Source: Maridesulfovibrio bastinii DSM 16055
GTDB taxonomy: Bacteria > Desulfobacterota > Desulfovibrionia > Desulfovibrionales > Desulfovibrionaceae
Direction of reading: 5' to 3'
Length of the DNA: 64,000 nt
Assembly: GCF_000429985.1 (NCBI RefSeq)
Contig: NZ_AUCX01000017.1
Location: 1 to 64,000 of the forward strand
Position 1 is the first letter of the stretch. Every line of letters starts with the position of its first letter. The translations under genes and the position numbers were made by a program. Shown here in pieces: positions 1 through 6,771 of this stretch. The notes below the pieces were generated by a model. It was not told the origin of the DNA, did no database searches, and saw only the letters and a program-made list of their open reading frames with translations.

Positions 1-104
1 TGAGTTGTTTGATCGCACATTACATTGTATGTATGTGTCGTTCTAATTTTTGCCCAACTCGCTATTTAATTGTCAAAGACCTTGAAGGTTAAAGCGAACG
101 ATCT
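1..104 (-). promoter_or_regulatory. 16S rRNA operon leader with boxA-like antiterminator
   Basis: Read on the minus strand this stretch contains GGTCTTTGACAATT (68-81), a close match to the boxA-type leader element that precedes 16S rRNA in proteobacteria (compare GCTCTTTAACAATT). It lies directly downstream of the promoter array at 105-1208, all facing left. The 16S gene itself is not in the window and must start left of base 1. Family knowledge: such leaders recruit Nus factors for antitermination and carry processing sites. The identity of the downstream gene is inferred. Confidence 0.7.
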
Positions 105-132
105 ATAATACAGTGATCGTAAACTTTGTCAA
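105..132 (-). promoter_or_regulatory. rRNA promoter P1 (proximal)
   Basis: Minus strand TTGACA (132-127), 16-base spacer, TATTAT (110-105). It is the most consensus-like -10 of the array and the one nearest the rRNA leader. Confidence 0.8.
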
Positions 133-181
133 CCTTGCTTTGTCTATTTCAGAGAACTTTTCTCGCCGAAGCGAGAGGCAC

Positions 182-210
182 TTTCTATCTAAGAGCAAGC
201 GCCCTGTCAA
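182..210 (-). promoter_or_regulatory. rRNA promoter P2
   Basis: Minus strand TTGACA (210-205), 17-base spacer, TAGAAA (187-182). A GC-rich discriminator with an inverted repeat (CTCGCTTCGGCGAG, about 159-172) follows the -10. Confidence 0.75.
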
Positions 211-270
211 CCACTTTCGTGATCTTTTTTGAAAGACTTGCTGACCACCCTTTCGGGAGGCGCGGCGAGC

Positions 271-299
271 AATCTAGAAGATTGCGTTCCCGCTGTCAA
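271..299 (-). promoter_or_regulatory. rRNA promoter P3
   Basis: Minus strand TTGACA (299-294), 17-base spacer, TAGATT (276-271), then the GC-rich discriminator GCTCGCCGCGCC. AT-rich sequence upstream of the -35 resembles an UP element. Confidence 0.78.
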
Positions 300-364
300 C
301 AGCTTTCTAAAAATTTGTTTTTCAAAATCATCCTGCCGCGTTAAGCGACTTGATGCGGAGTGGA

Positions 365-393
365 AAGCTAATCAATCACCCCGTGTCTGTCAA
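365..393 (-). promoter_or_regulatory. rRNA promoter P4
   Basis: Minus strand TTGACA (393-388), 17-base spacer, TAGCTT (370-365). Upstream of the -35 is a strongly A-rich (minus-strand) run, as expected of an UP element. Confidence 0.72.
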
Positions 394-452
394 CATCTTT
401 TTGATTTTTTTTATTTGAAGCTGATTCAAATCGAATCACTCATTTAAAGTTG

Positions 453-482
453 ATCAGATGCCATCAGGCTCTGTGCTATCAA
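453..482 (-). promoter_or_regulatory. Degenerate promoter copy between P4 and P5
   Basis: Minus strand TTGATA (482-477) with TCTGAT about 18 bases on. It is weak by sequence but sits midway (about 88 bases from each neighbour) between P4 and P5, so it may be a decayed array unit. Confidence 0.3.
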
Positions 483-540
483 CTTAACTACCTCAAATTT
501 TCAATCATCTCAGCACCTTGTTTCCTCAGTGCGGTGTGGG

Positions 541-569
541 AATCTAAGTGAACCCGCACCCGATGTCAA
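541..569 (-). promoter_or_regulatory. rRNA promoter P5
   Basis: Minus strand TTGACA (569-564), 17-base spacer, TAGATT (546-541). The initial transcribed region contains AAGGTGCT and TGAT elements shared with P6 to P8. Confidence 0.78.
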
Positions 570-601
570 CAACTTTTTAAGATCTTTTTCAGTTCAAATC
601 G

Positions 602-630
602 AAGCTACTCTTAAACGTCATACCCGTCAG
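602..630 (-). promoter_or_regulatory. Degenerate promoter copy between P5 and P6
   Basis: Minus strand CTGACG (630-625), 17-base spacer, TAGCTT (607-602), the same -10 as P4. The -35 is poor, so it is probably weak or inactive. Confidence 0.28.
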
Positions 631-709
631 GGCTGTATTCGTTTTAAAACCTCAACTCGTCCTATATTAAATGATCTTAGCACCTTACTTCCGTTTGGCG
701 CGGAGAGAG

Positions 710-738
710 AACCTATTCGGAACCCCTTCCAGTGTCAA
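710..738 (-). promoter_or_regulatory. rRNA promoter P6
   Basis: Minus strand TTGACA (738-733), 17-base spacer, TAGGTT (715-710), followed by the discriminator CTCTCTCCGCGCC. A GC-rich discriminator is typical of stringently controlled stable-RNA promoters. Confidence 0.8.
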
Positions 739-891
739 CAACTTTTTGATTTTTGTTTTGCTCAAGCTCTATTTATATAGAAGCTTGATTCAAGCGATGC
801 TTTTTAAACTTATTCCAGCTCGTTTGCATCGATTTAAATATCAAAAAGTTCAATGATCACGTTGCCTTACTTTCGTTCAGCGCGGAGACGA

Positions 892-920
892 AACCTAGTG
901 AATTCATCCCCGAGTGTCAA
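892..920 (-). promoter_or_regulatory. rRNA promoter P7
   Basis: Minus strand TTGACA (920-915), 17-base spacer, TAGGTT (897-892), followed by TCGTCTCCGCGC. It is displaced exactly 182 bases from P6 and 182 from P8, and shares their initial transcribed sequence. Confidence 0.8.
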
Positions 921-1073
921 TCACTTTTTAAAACTTTTTTTGAAGCGCTCAACCAATTCGCTTGAAGTACTTCAGCAGGCGGCAGGGACTAATCAAAGTA
1001 TGCGTTCTGCTCTCTTAAAATTCTAAAAAGTTCAATGATCACTGCGCCTTACTTTCGCTCAGCGCGGAGATGC

Positions 1074-1102
1074 AACCTAGTGAAACGTCCATCTCCTGTC
1101 AA
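1074..1102 (-). promoter_or_regulatory. rRNA promoter P8
   Basis: Minus strand TTGACA (1102-1097), 17-base spacer, TAGGTT (1079-1074), followed by GCATCTCCGCGC. It is almost a copy of P7 from the -10 through about +50. Confidence 0.8.
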
Positions 1103-1179
1103 CCGTTTTTTTGCTTTAAAACAAAAAAAATCCCAGTCGCCCGCGAGCCAGTTTCTGGCCCTCAACAACCGGGAAGCAG

Positions 1180-1208
1180 GTTCTATAAAAACTACTCCTC
1201 TCCGTCAA
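1180..1208 (-). promoter_or_regulatory. rRNA promoter P9 (most distal)
   Basis: Minus strand TTGACG (1208-1203), 17-base spacer, TAGAAC (1185-1180). Its -35 and -10 both deviate more than those of P5 to P8. Confidence 0.55.
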
Positions 1209-1296
1209 TACGTTTTTGAATTATTATTGCTATATCTTGAATGGAGATACAACGGAGAAAAACACGCCTTATATTATTAATTCGCAAAAAATTGGA

Positions 1297-1310
1297 GGAG
1301 TGACCACTCC
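1297..1310. promoter_or_regulatory. Short palindrome upstream of FUSC gene
   Basis: GGAGTG-AC-CACTCC is a perfect inverted repeat with 6-base arms. It lies between the rRNA promoter array and the FUSC gene. A second, wider repeat (TTGCCTT ... AAGGCAA, about 1316-1363) follows. Either could be an operator or leader structure; neither is assigned. Confidence 0.3.
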
Positions 1311-1401
1311 GCATATTGCCTTTATTCTAAATAGGTATACAAACGAATTTCATTAAGGCAACAATACTCCCATTTAATCAACCCTAACAACATTTACGAT
1401 C

Positions 1402-2463
1402 ATGTTTTTCCTAGACCTCAATTCACAAAGAGCCCATCTGCTTCATGGCTTTAAGACAGGCCTTGCGGCCGTCATTGCCTACACAGCCGCACAACTTATG
1501 CATCTTAAATTCGGATACTGGGCTTCCCTGTCTGCTGTCATCGTTATGCAGATAAACGTAGCTGACTCTATCCGCATGTGTCTCTACCGTTTTTCCGGAA
1601 CAGCTGTCGGAGCAGCAATTGCCATTGCCTGCATTATGATTTTTCCTGAAACTCCATATATGACAGAACTGGCATTATTCCTGTCCATGGGGTTCTGCGC
1701 ATATATGACCAAATATAATGTCCGTTATAAAATGGCGGCAATCACAGCGTGCATTGTTTTATTAGCCAGTGTGGGAGAACCGGGAAGAGTAAGTTATGGT
1801 CTTTTCAGAGTTCTCGAAATTACCCTTGGAGTAACAAGCGCATTCCTAACAAGCGTCCTCATACTTCCATTGAGAGCCAGTGTGGCCTTAAAAGAATCCA
1901 TACACGAACAATTCAATACCTGCGCAACAATATATGATACCATGATGGAAAGCTTTTTGGAGAAGCAGACCGGGCTTGATCCAGACATGCTTGAGTCCAT
2001 CAACAGTAAAATTGTCAACAGCCGTGAACTATATATAAAGGTATTAAAGCACGAGAGCTACATATACAATGAAGACACTGAAATGCTCGGGCTTAAAGTC
2101 CGTACACTTGAAAAAAGTGTCGCCCATTTAAGAGCCATGCTCTACGCCTTAAACAATGTTAAAGGTCAAGGCTATGACATCATTATGAAAGATGAACTTC
2201 ACCGAATGTCAAAAGCTATCTCAAACGCCATGAACGCTATCGGCTCCGATGAATTGCCTGACGATCAGGCCCTTTCATGTGCATTAAAGGAAAATCAGGA
2301 CAAGCTTGCCGCATTACGTGAAGAGGGAGCAACCAGAAGGTTCTATCTTGAAAAGATGATCCAGTTTTTTGCATTTTACCATAGTGCGGAATTCATGTGC
2401 AAAGACCTGCTGGCTTATACCCTTGAAAGGAAGGAAGTGCATAAACGCCTTCATGAAGAATAA
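1402..2463 (+). CDS. FUSC/aromatic acid exporter-like membrane protein
   Basis: This 353-residue protein has a hydrophobic N-terminal half (about residues 12-155, some six membrane helices) and a helical, charged cytosolic half (about 160-353). That is the layout of the FUSC / ArAE_1 family, whose better-known members (AaeB, YccS) export aromatic acids or unknown small molecules. The start has no strong Shine-Dalgarno sequence; the ATG was kept because hydrophobic sequence begins soon after it. The gene stands alone, ending 3 bases from the convergent SYLF gene. Two more FUSC-type genes occur near 47-49 kb. Substrate is unknown. Confidence 0.75.
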   Translation: MFFLDLNSQRAHLLHGFKTGLAAVIAYTAAQLMHLKFGYWASLSAVIVMQINVADSIRMCLYRFSGTAVGAAIAIACIMIFPETPYMTELALFLSMGFCAYMTKYNVRYKMAAITACIVLLASVGEPGRVSYGLFRVLEITLGVTSAFLTSVLILPLRASVALKESIHEQFNTCATIYDTMMESFLEKQTGLDPDMLESINSKIVNSRELYIKVLKHESYIYNEDTEMLGLKVRTLEKSVAHLRAMLYALNNVKGQGYDIIMKDELHRMSKAISNAMNAIGSDELPDDQALSCALKENQDKLAALREEGATRRFYLEKMIQFFAFYHSAEFMCKDLLAYTLERKEVHKRLHEE

Positions 2464-2466
2464 AAA

Positions 2467-3207
2467 TCAAATTCCAATCAGAGCATTCAGCAAAACATCT
2501 GCTTTTGGCTTATCATACTTATGAGTAGATAGGATTTCTCTGACCTTAAGGTCTTTGCCATAATATTCTTCATTCAGCTTGTGCCGTGGTGAAAGAGCTC
2601 CACCACTATATGCCATAGCTCCCAGAAATCCACTGCTGCTTGTCAGGGTCAGAACATTTTCCCTGGCACTCAGTGTATCGCGAAAACTGCTTCCGTTCAG
2701 CTCGCCCAGAACTAAATCAGCTTTTGCAGAGAGATTGAAAGTTCCATTGTAAACACTTTCCAGACCGGCATCATCAAAAAAGAATACCAGTATAGTACTC
2801 CCTGAGAATCCACCCTGTAGACCGACATCAACTCCGCTCAAAGAATAAAAGGCCGGACCGTTCCAGAAACCGGTGACATCCTTTGCACACAAAACACCTG
2901 TTCCTGATTTGATTCCAACCATGAACGCAGCCTTGTACTGATCTGGTATTATAAGCAGGCCTTTTGCTTCTGAAAGGAGGTAGTCTATTGTCTGCGGATC
3001 ACTATCTCTGCGAAATTCAAGAAAAGTGCAGGCACAATCATCTACAATACGCTGACTTTGGAGAGAGCTGTTGCTGAGGCATGGATTACCGGAAATTACT
3101 TTGACAGGCTGACACGCAGGCAGAAAAAACAAAGCTGCCCCGACTATCAGCAGGCAGATAATATTCTTTAAAGCAACTGGCAAATAATTTACTGATTTTT
3201 TAGGCAT
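2467..3207 (-). CDS. SYLF (YSC84/DUF500) domain lipoprotein
   Basis: The product is about 246 residues. It begins with a lipoprotein signal ending in a FFLPAC lipobox and then carries a SYLF domain, with the family's pattern of an early EAKGLLIIP segment, FMVGIKSGTGVL, the GGFSGST turn and a closing FLGAMAYSGG region. SYLF domains bind phospholipids in eukaryotic YSC84; bacterial members are secreted or outer-membrane lipoproteins of unclear role. A longer reading frame starts at a TTG at 3225, but the ATG at 3207 has GGAGAT about nine bases upstream and is preferred. It appears monocistronic. Confidence 0.8.
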   Translation of the reverse strand: MPKKSVNYLPVALKNIICLLIVGAALFFLPACQPVKVISGNPCLSNSSLQSQRIVDDCACTFLEFRRDSDPQTIDYLLSEAKGLLIIPDQYKAAFMVGIKSGTGVLCAKDVTGFWNGPAFYSLSGVDVGLQGGFSGSTILVFFFDDAGLESVYNGTFNLSAKADLVLGELNGSSFRDTLSARENVLTLTSSSGFLGAMAYSGGALSPRHKLNEEYYGKDLKVREILSTHKYDKPKADVLLNALIGI

Positions 3208-3307
3208 ATATATGACTATCTCCAATTTTTTACAGCTCTATGGTTATTTCAAAACAAGATAGAGTCTAAAGCCTGTGCCTGCAAATTTCAAATCAGGTTT
3301 ATCAGAA

Positions 3308-3345
3308 ATAAAACCCGGCTACAGTTTTCACAGTCAGCCGGGCTA
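3308..3345 (-). terminator. Rho-independent terminator
   Basis: CCCGGCT (3314-3320) pairs with AGCCGGG (3336-3342). On the minus strand the stem is followed by TTTTATTT. It lies just after the stop of the propeller-protein gene at 3360. Confidence 0.75.
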
Positions 3346-3359
3346 TCATAAATAATTTA

Positions 3360-4238
3360 TTAGTAGCTCTGAATCATAACCTTTCCTTCCATCATCATAG
3401 GAATCCAAAGCTTATCCTCTTTTGAATCGTAATAAAAATCAGCTGGTCCACCTATCTTGCGTCCCAAATTTACGCTTTGAATTTTCCCGGACTTAAGATC
3501 AAGGCTGCGGAGCACCCCGCTTCTGGCAAATTTCACCCAGTCGGAGAATAAAAGTTTATCGCCAACAGCAACAATTCCATCATAAAATCCGCCAGAGGAA
3601 AAAACCTTTTTATATTCCATACTGGCACCTTTCAAGCACCCCTTTCCAATAAAACCATCAGCTTTTTTACCTGAACCGTATGAGGCAATATATAACGTAT
3701 GGCTTTTACAATCGTAACTCAGTCCATTAGGACCATTAAGATCAGCAGCGGTCTTAATTTTGGTATATTTTCCAGTATCAGTTACTGCAACCAGATAAAT
3801 ATTACCTACGTCTGTAGCTGATACCGCAATAGTACTTTTATCAATCACAGCTATGCCATTTAAAAAAGATGTTCCTTCGTCTGAAAAGTCGAGATCAAAC
3901 ACCTTCCGCCCGTTTGAAGTGGAATAACCTTTCAGGTGATTAAGGTCCGCGACATACAAAACTCCGTTTAAAGCGGCTATTCCTTTAGGAGCGTCGAGAC
4001 CTTCGATAAATTTTTCGTCTATCATCAAACCATCTGCCGAAACCCGTGAAATAAAACCGTCACCATCACGGTCCAGCGGTCTAATCTCAGTTCCGACATT
4101 TGAAACATAAAAATATGTTCCATCAGAAGTAACGCTTTCAGGGCTTGAAAAGCCTTCAATTATCGACTGCCCCGCAAAGCATGCAGCCGAGTGCAGCATA
4201 ATGACCAGAACCAATAATACTGTTGAAATCTTATTCAT
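3360..4238 (-). CDS. Periplasmic SMP-30/NHL-type beta-propeller protein
   Basis: A 292-residue protein with a cleavable signal peptide (about residues 1-22, ending CFA-GQ). The rest shows repeated strands such as SVTSDGTYFYVSN, GIAALNGVLYVAD and GLSYDCKSHTLYIAS, the blade pattern of SMP-30/gluconolactonase or NHL propellers. A DRDGDGFIS segment near residue 57 looks like a calcium-binding loop. Start supported by AAGGAGACAATTATG. An AraC regulator lies just upstream on the same strand (58-base gap), so they may be co-transcribed. No catalytic activity can be read from the sequence. Confidence 0.65.
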   Translation of the reverse strand: MNKISTVLLVLVIMLHSAACFAGQSIIEGFSSPESVTSDGTYFYVSNVGTEIRPLDRDGDGFISRVSADGLMIDEKFIEGLDAPKGIAALNGVLYVADLNHLKGYSTSNGRKVFDLDFSDEGTSFLNGIAVIDKSTIAVSATDVGNIYLVAVTDTGKYTKIKTAADLNGPNGLSYDCKSHTLYIASYGSGKKADGFIGKGCLKGASMEYKKVFSSGGFYDGIVAVGDKLLFSDWVKFARSGVLRSLDLKSGKIQSVNLGRKIGGPADFYYDSKEDKLWIPMMMEGKVMIQSY

Positions 4239-4296
4239 AATTGTCTCCTTTGTGTTGAGGAAACAATTACCCGGACTTATTATTCAACGCTCCTGT

Positions 4297-5169
4297 TTAC
4301 AGCTCAATTTCTGCCGATTTCGGTTCAAGTCGAAATTCTTTGGGGCTCATACCGTAAAATTTTCTGAACACAGCACTGAAATGTGACTGGCTGTCATAAC
4401 CTGATTCATAGGATATCTCTGTTATACTTTTAGCTGAATTACGCAAAAGCTGGGCTGCCCATGAAATTCTTCTTTCACGTATCCATTTTGCCGGAGGCTT
4501 ACCGAAGATTCTGTTGAATTCTCTTTTGAAGGTTGAAAGGCTTCTGCCGGAAAGCTCGGCCATATCATTGATGCTGATATTTTTATTGAAATATTTTTCT
4601 ACAACAGCTGAGATATCATCCTCATAACGGCAAAAATGTAAAAAATTCAGAAATTCGGAATTTCTGCTGTCAGCACATATATAATGGAGCAGCTCAAACG
4701 ATTTAAGTTTTAAAAAATCCTTATCACCGCCAAGAGGTGTTCCAAGTAAGTTAACAACAGAGGTAATAAAGGTGCTGATCTGTTCGCTGACAGCTACTTT
4801 AAAGACCGGGAGATTGTTACGCCCCTCTGTGCCTACAGCTGATCTTGAACCGAGGAATTCACTCAGAACAGCGTCTTCAAAAAAGAAAAGCATATTCTGA
4901 AACGACCCCCCATTTTCGGGAATCATTTCCGACATCAGATGGCATCCCTTTCTGGTAAAAAAAGCTTCCCCTGCCCTGACCAGCAGATCAGTATCATTGG
5001 AGTGAATACATTTTTCACCTTCCAGAATAAAAACCAGAGAATGCTTTGAGACACACATTTCATGTTTGAAATCGGACTGCCGGCGTTGGAACTGAGCCAG
5101 AATAACTCCATCCGCAGCTACATTTGGAACTTCAGCAGAATTTATTAAATCTCTTGGTATTGAAAGCAT
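4297..5169 (-). CDS. AraC-family transcriptional regulator (ExsA-like layout)
   Basis: This 290-residue protein has an N-terminal cupin-like sensor region (about 20-150) and a C-terminal pair of helix-turn-helix motifs (about 185-285: ISINDMAELSGRSLSTFKREF and ITEISYESGYDSQSHFSAVF). These are diagnostic of AraC/XylS. The N-terminal segment VFILEGEKCIHSNDTDL resembles ExsA-type regulators, but no type III secretion genes are nearby. The ATG has no Shine-Dalgarno: the preceding bases are the T-run and hairpin of the asnS terminator (5173-5198). Translation start or regulation is therefore odd. Likely target is the downstream propeller gene (inference). Confidence 0.8.
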   Translation of the reverse strand: MLSIPRDLINSAEVPNVAADGVILAQFQRRQSDFKHEMCVSKHSLVFILEGEKCIHSNDTDLLVRAGEAFFTRKGCHLMSEMIPENGGSFQNMLFFFEDAVLSEFLGSRSAVGTEGRNNLPVFKVAVSEQISTFITSVVNLLGTPLGGDKDFLKLKSFELLHYICADSRNSEFLNFLHFCRYEDDISAVVEKYFNKNISINDMAELSGRSLSTFKREFNRIFGKPPAKWIRERRISWAAQLLRNSAKSITEISYESGYDSQSHFSAVFRKFYGMSPKEFRLEPKSAEIEL

Positions 5170-5172
5170 GAT

Positions 5173-5200
5173 AAAAAAAGGGCCGTGAATAACGGCCCAT
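5173..5200 (-). terminator. Rho-independent terminator of asnS
   Basis: GGGCCGT (5180-5186), loop GAATA, ACGGCCC (5192-5198), with seven consecutive T on the minus strand (5179-5173). It lies between asnS and the AraC start codon, only four bases before the latter. Confidence 0.88.
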
Positions 5201-5208
5201 CCTTATTA

Positions 5209-6597
5209 TTAAAAATCAAGATTATTAGGAGTTCTGGGGAAAGGAATAACGTCACGGATATTGGTAACTCCAGTGATCATCATCAGCATCCTTTCGAATC
5301 CCATACCGAAACCGGAATGAGGAGCAGTTCCAAAGCGTCTGCTGTCCAGATACCACCAGTACTCTTCCGGATTAAGACCCAGCTCATTAATCCTTCTTTC
5401 CAGAACATCCAGCCTTTCTTCACGCTGGCTGCCACCGATAAGTTCACCAATTCTAGGCACCAGAACATCCATCGCGGCGACAGTCTTTCCGCCGTCATTC
5501 AAACGCATATAAAAAGGTTTTATTTCGACCGGATAATCATAAACGACAACCGGTTTTTTGAAATGCTCTTCCGCCAGATACCTTTCATGCTCTGTCTGAA
5601 GGTCTATTCCATATTCCGGTTTATATTCGAAATCCTTACTCTTCTTGCAGTTCTTTAAAAGCTCTACAGCGTCAGTGTATGGCAGCCGTTCAAAAGGTTC
5701 TTTTAAAATATTTTCAAGGGTGGACATCAGCGATTTATCCACAAACTTGGCAAACAATTCAATATCCCCTGCACATTTATCAAGAACATGGGATATCAGA
5801 AATTTAATCATCTCTTCGGACAAATCCATGTTGTCATGAAGATCGTAAAAAGCAACCTCAGGTTCGACCATCCAGAATTCTGCGGCATGACGTGGAGTAT
5901 TTGAATTTTCGGCTCTGAAAGTCGGGCCGAAAGTATATACACCACCAAGAGCCAGAGCCAGCATTTCAGCCGGAAGCTGACCGGAAACTGTCAGGTGTGA
6001 CTGCTTGCCGAAGAAATCCTTCTCCAGCTGCTCTTCCTTATTTTTTTTAAGATCTTCAAAACCAAGTGAAGTTACCCGGAACATCTCACCGGCACCTTCA
6101 CAATCGGAACCGGTTATGATCGGAGTATGAACATAACAAAATCCTTTTTCATGGAAAAAGCGGTGTACTGCCCATGAAAGCTCGGAACGAATGCGGAACA
6201 TTGCTCCATATTTATTGGTACGCGGTCTCAAGTGGGCAATGGTGCGCAAAAATTCATCACTATGGCGCTTCTTTTGCAGAGGAAAAGTTTCAGGATCGGC
6301 AAAACCAAGCATTTCCACAGCCTTTCCACGCACTTCCCACTTCTGTCCCTTACCGGGTGACTCGACAAGTTCACCGAGAATACTTACCGAAGCACCAGTT
6401 CCGACATTTTCCAGAACAGCTTCAATCTCAGGGGTATGGTCAATTACAACCTGAATATTTTTAAGGCAGGAGCCGTCATTGATCTCAAGAAAAGAAAATC
6501 CCTTGCTGTCACGTTTAGTGCGGACCCATCCCTTTATAAGTAGTTCCGGGGTGGCACTTTCAGCATTAAGAGCATCGTACACTCGCGTTCTTTTCAT
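5209..6597 (-). CDS. asnS: Asparaginyl-tRNA synthetase
   Basis: This 462-residue class IIb aminoacyl-tRNA synthetase attaches asparagine to tRNA-Asn in the cytosol. The N-terminal OB-fold anticodon-binding domain (about 18-105) opens with [19 protein letters not shown]. The catalytic domain shows motif 2 ([21 protein letters not shown] region, about 230) and motif 3 ([11 protein letters not shown], about 432) and ends [12 protein letters not shown], the AsnRS-type C-terminus. Length is normal. GGAG lies about 12 bases before the ATG. It is divergent from ftsY and ends at a strong terminator. Confidence 0.97.
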   Translation of the reverse strand: MKRTRVYDALNAESATPELLIKGWVRTKRDSKGFSFLEINDGSCLKNIQVVIDHTPEIEAVLENVGTGASVSILGELVESPGKGQKWEVRGKAVEMLGFADPETFPLQKKRHSDEFLRTIAHLRPRTNKYGAMFRIRSELSWAVHRFFHEKGFCYVHTPIITGSDCEGAGEMFRVTSLGFEDLKKNKEEQLEKDFFGKQSHLTVSGQLPAEMLALALGGVYTFGPTFRAENSNTPRHAAEFWMVEPEVAFYDLHDNMDLSEEMIKFLISHVLDKCAGDIELFAKFVDKSLMSTLENILKEPFERLPYTDAVELLKNCKKSKDFEYKPEYGIDLQTEHERYLAEEHFKKPVVVYDYPVEIKPFYMRLNDGGKTVAAMDVLVPRIGELIGGSQREERLDVLERRINELGLNPEEYWWYLDSRRFGTAPHSGFGMGFERMLMMITGVTNIRDVIPFPRTPNNLDF

Positions 6598-6691
6598 AGC
6601 AGCTTTACTCCATTATAGTATTTTAAAAATGTTTATCCGCTGCCGGGTCAAATTTCAACAGGGATAATGACAATTGCTCCATTTTAGATTG

Positions 6692-6724
6692 CCCCACTTT
6701 CCTCCCGGTTGCATCCGGGGTGGG
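6692..6724. promoter_or_regulatory. Imperfect hairpin in the asnS-ftsY divergent region
   Basis: CCCAC (6693-6697) and CCCGG (6704-6708) pair with CCGGG (6715-6719) and GTGGG (6720-6724), leaving a six-base bulge on one side. It sits about 50 bases before ftsY and lacks a T-run, so it is more likely a leader structure or operator than a terminator. Confidence 0.35.
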
Positions 6725-6771
6725 ACTAGGATATCTTCCCGTGTTTTCAAAAGAGAAAAAAGGGGATTTCA

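Noticed and set aside
126-1280. Several 60-85 residue reading frames on the plus strand in the promoter array
   Set aside because: They have no family features, show FF/K-rich translations of AT-rich promoter DNA, and the region is fully explained by tandem promoters on the minus strand.
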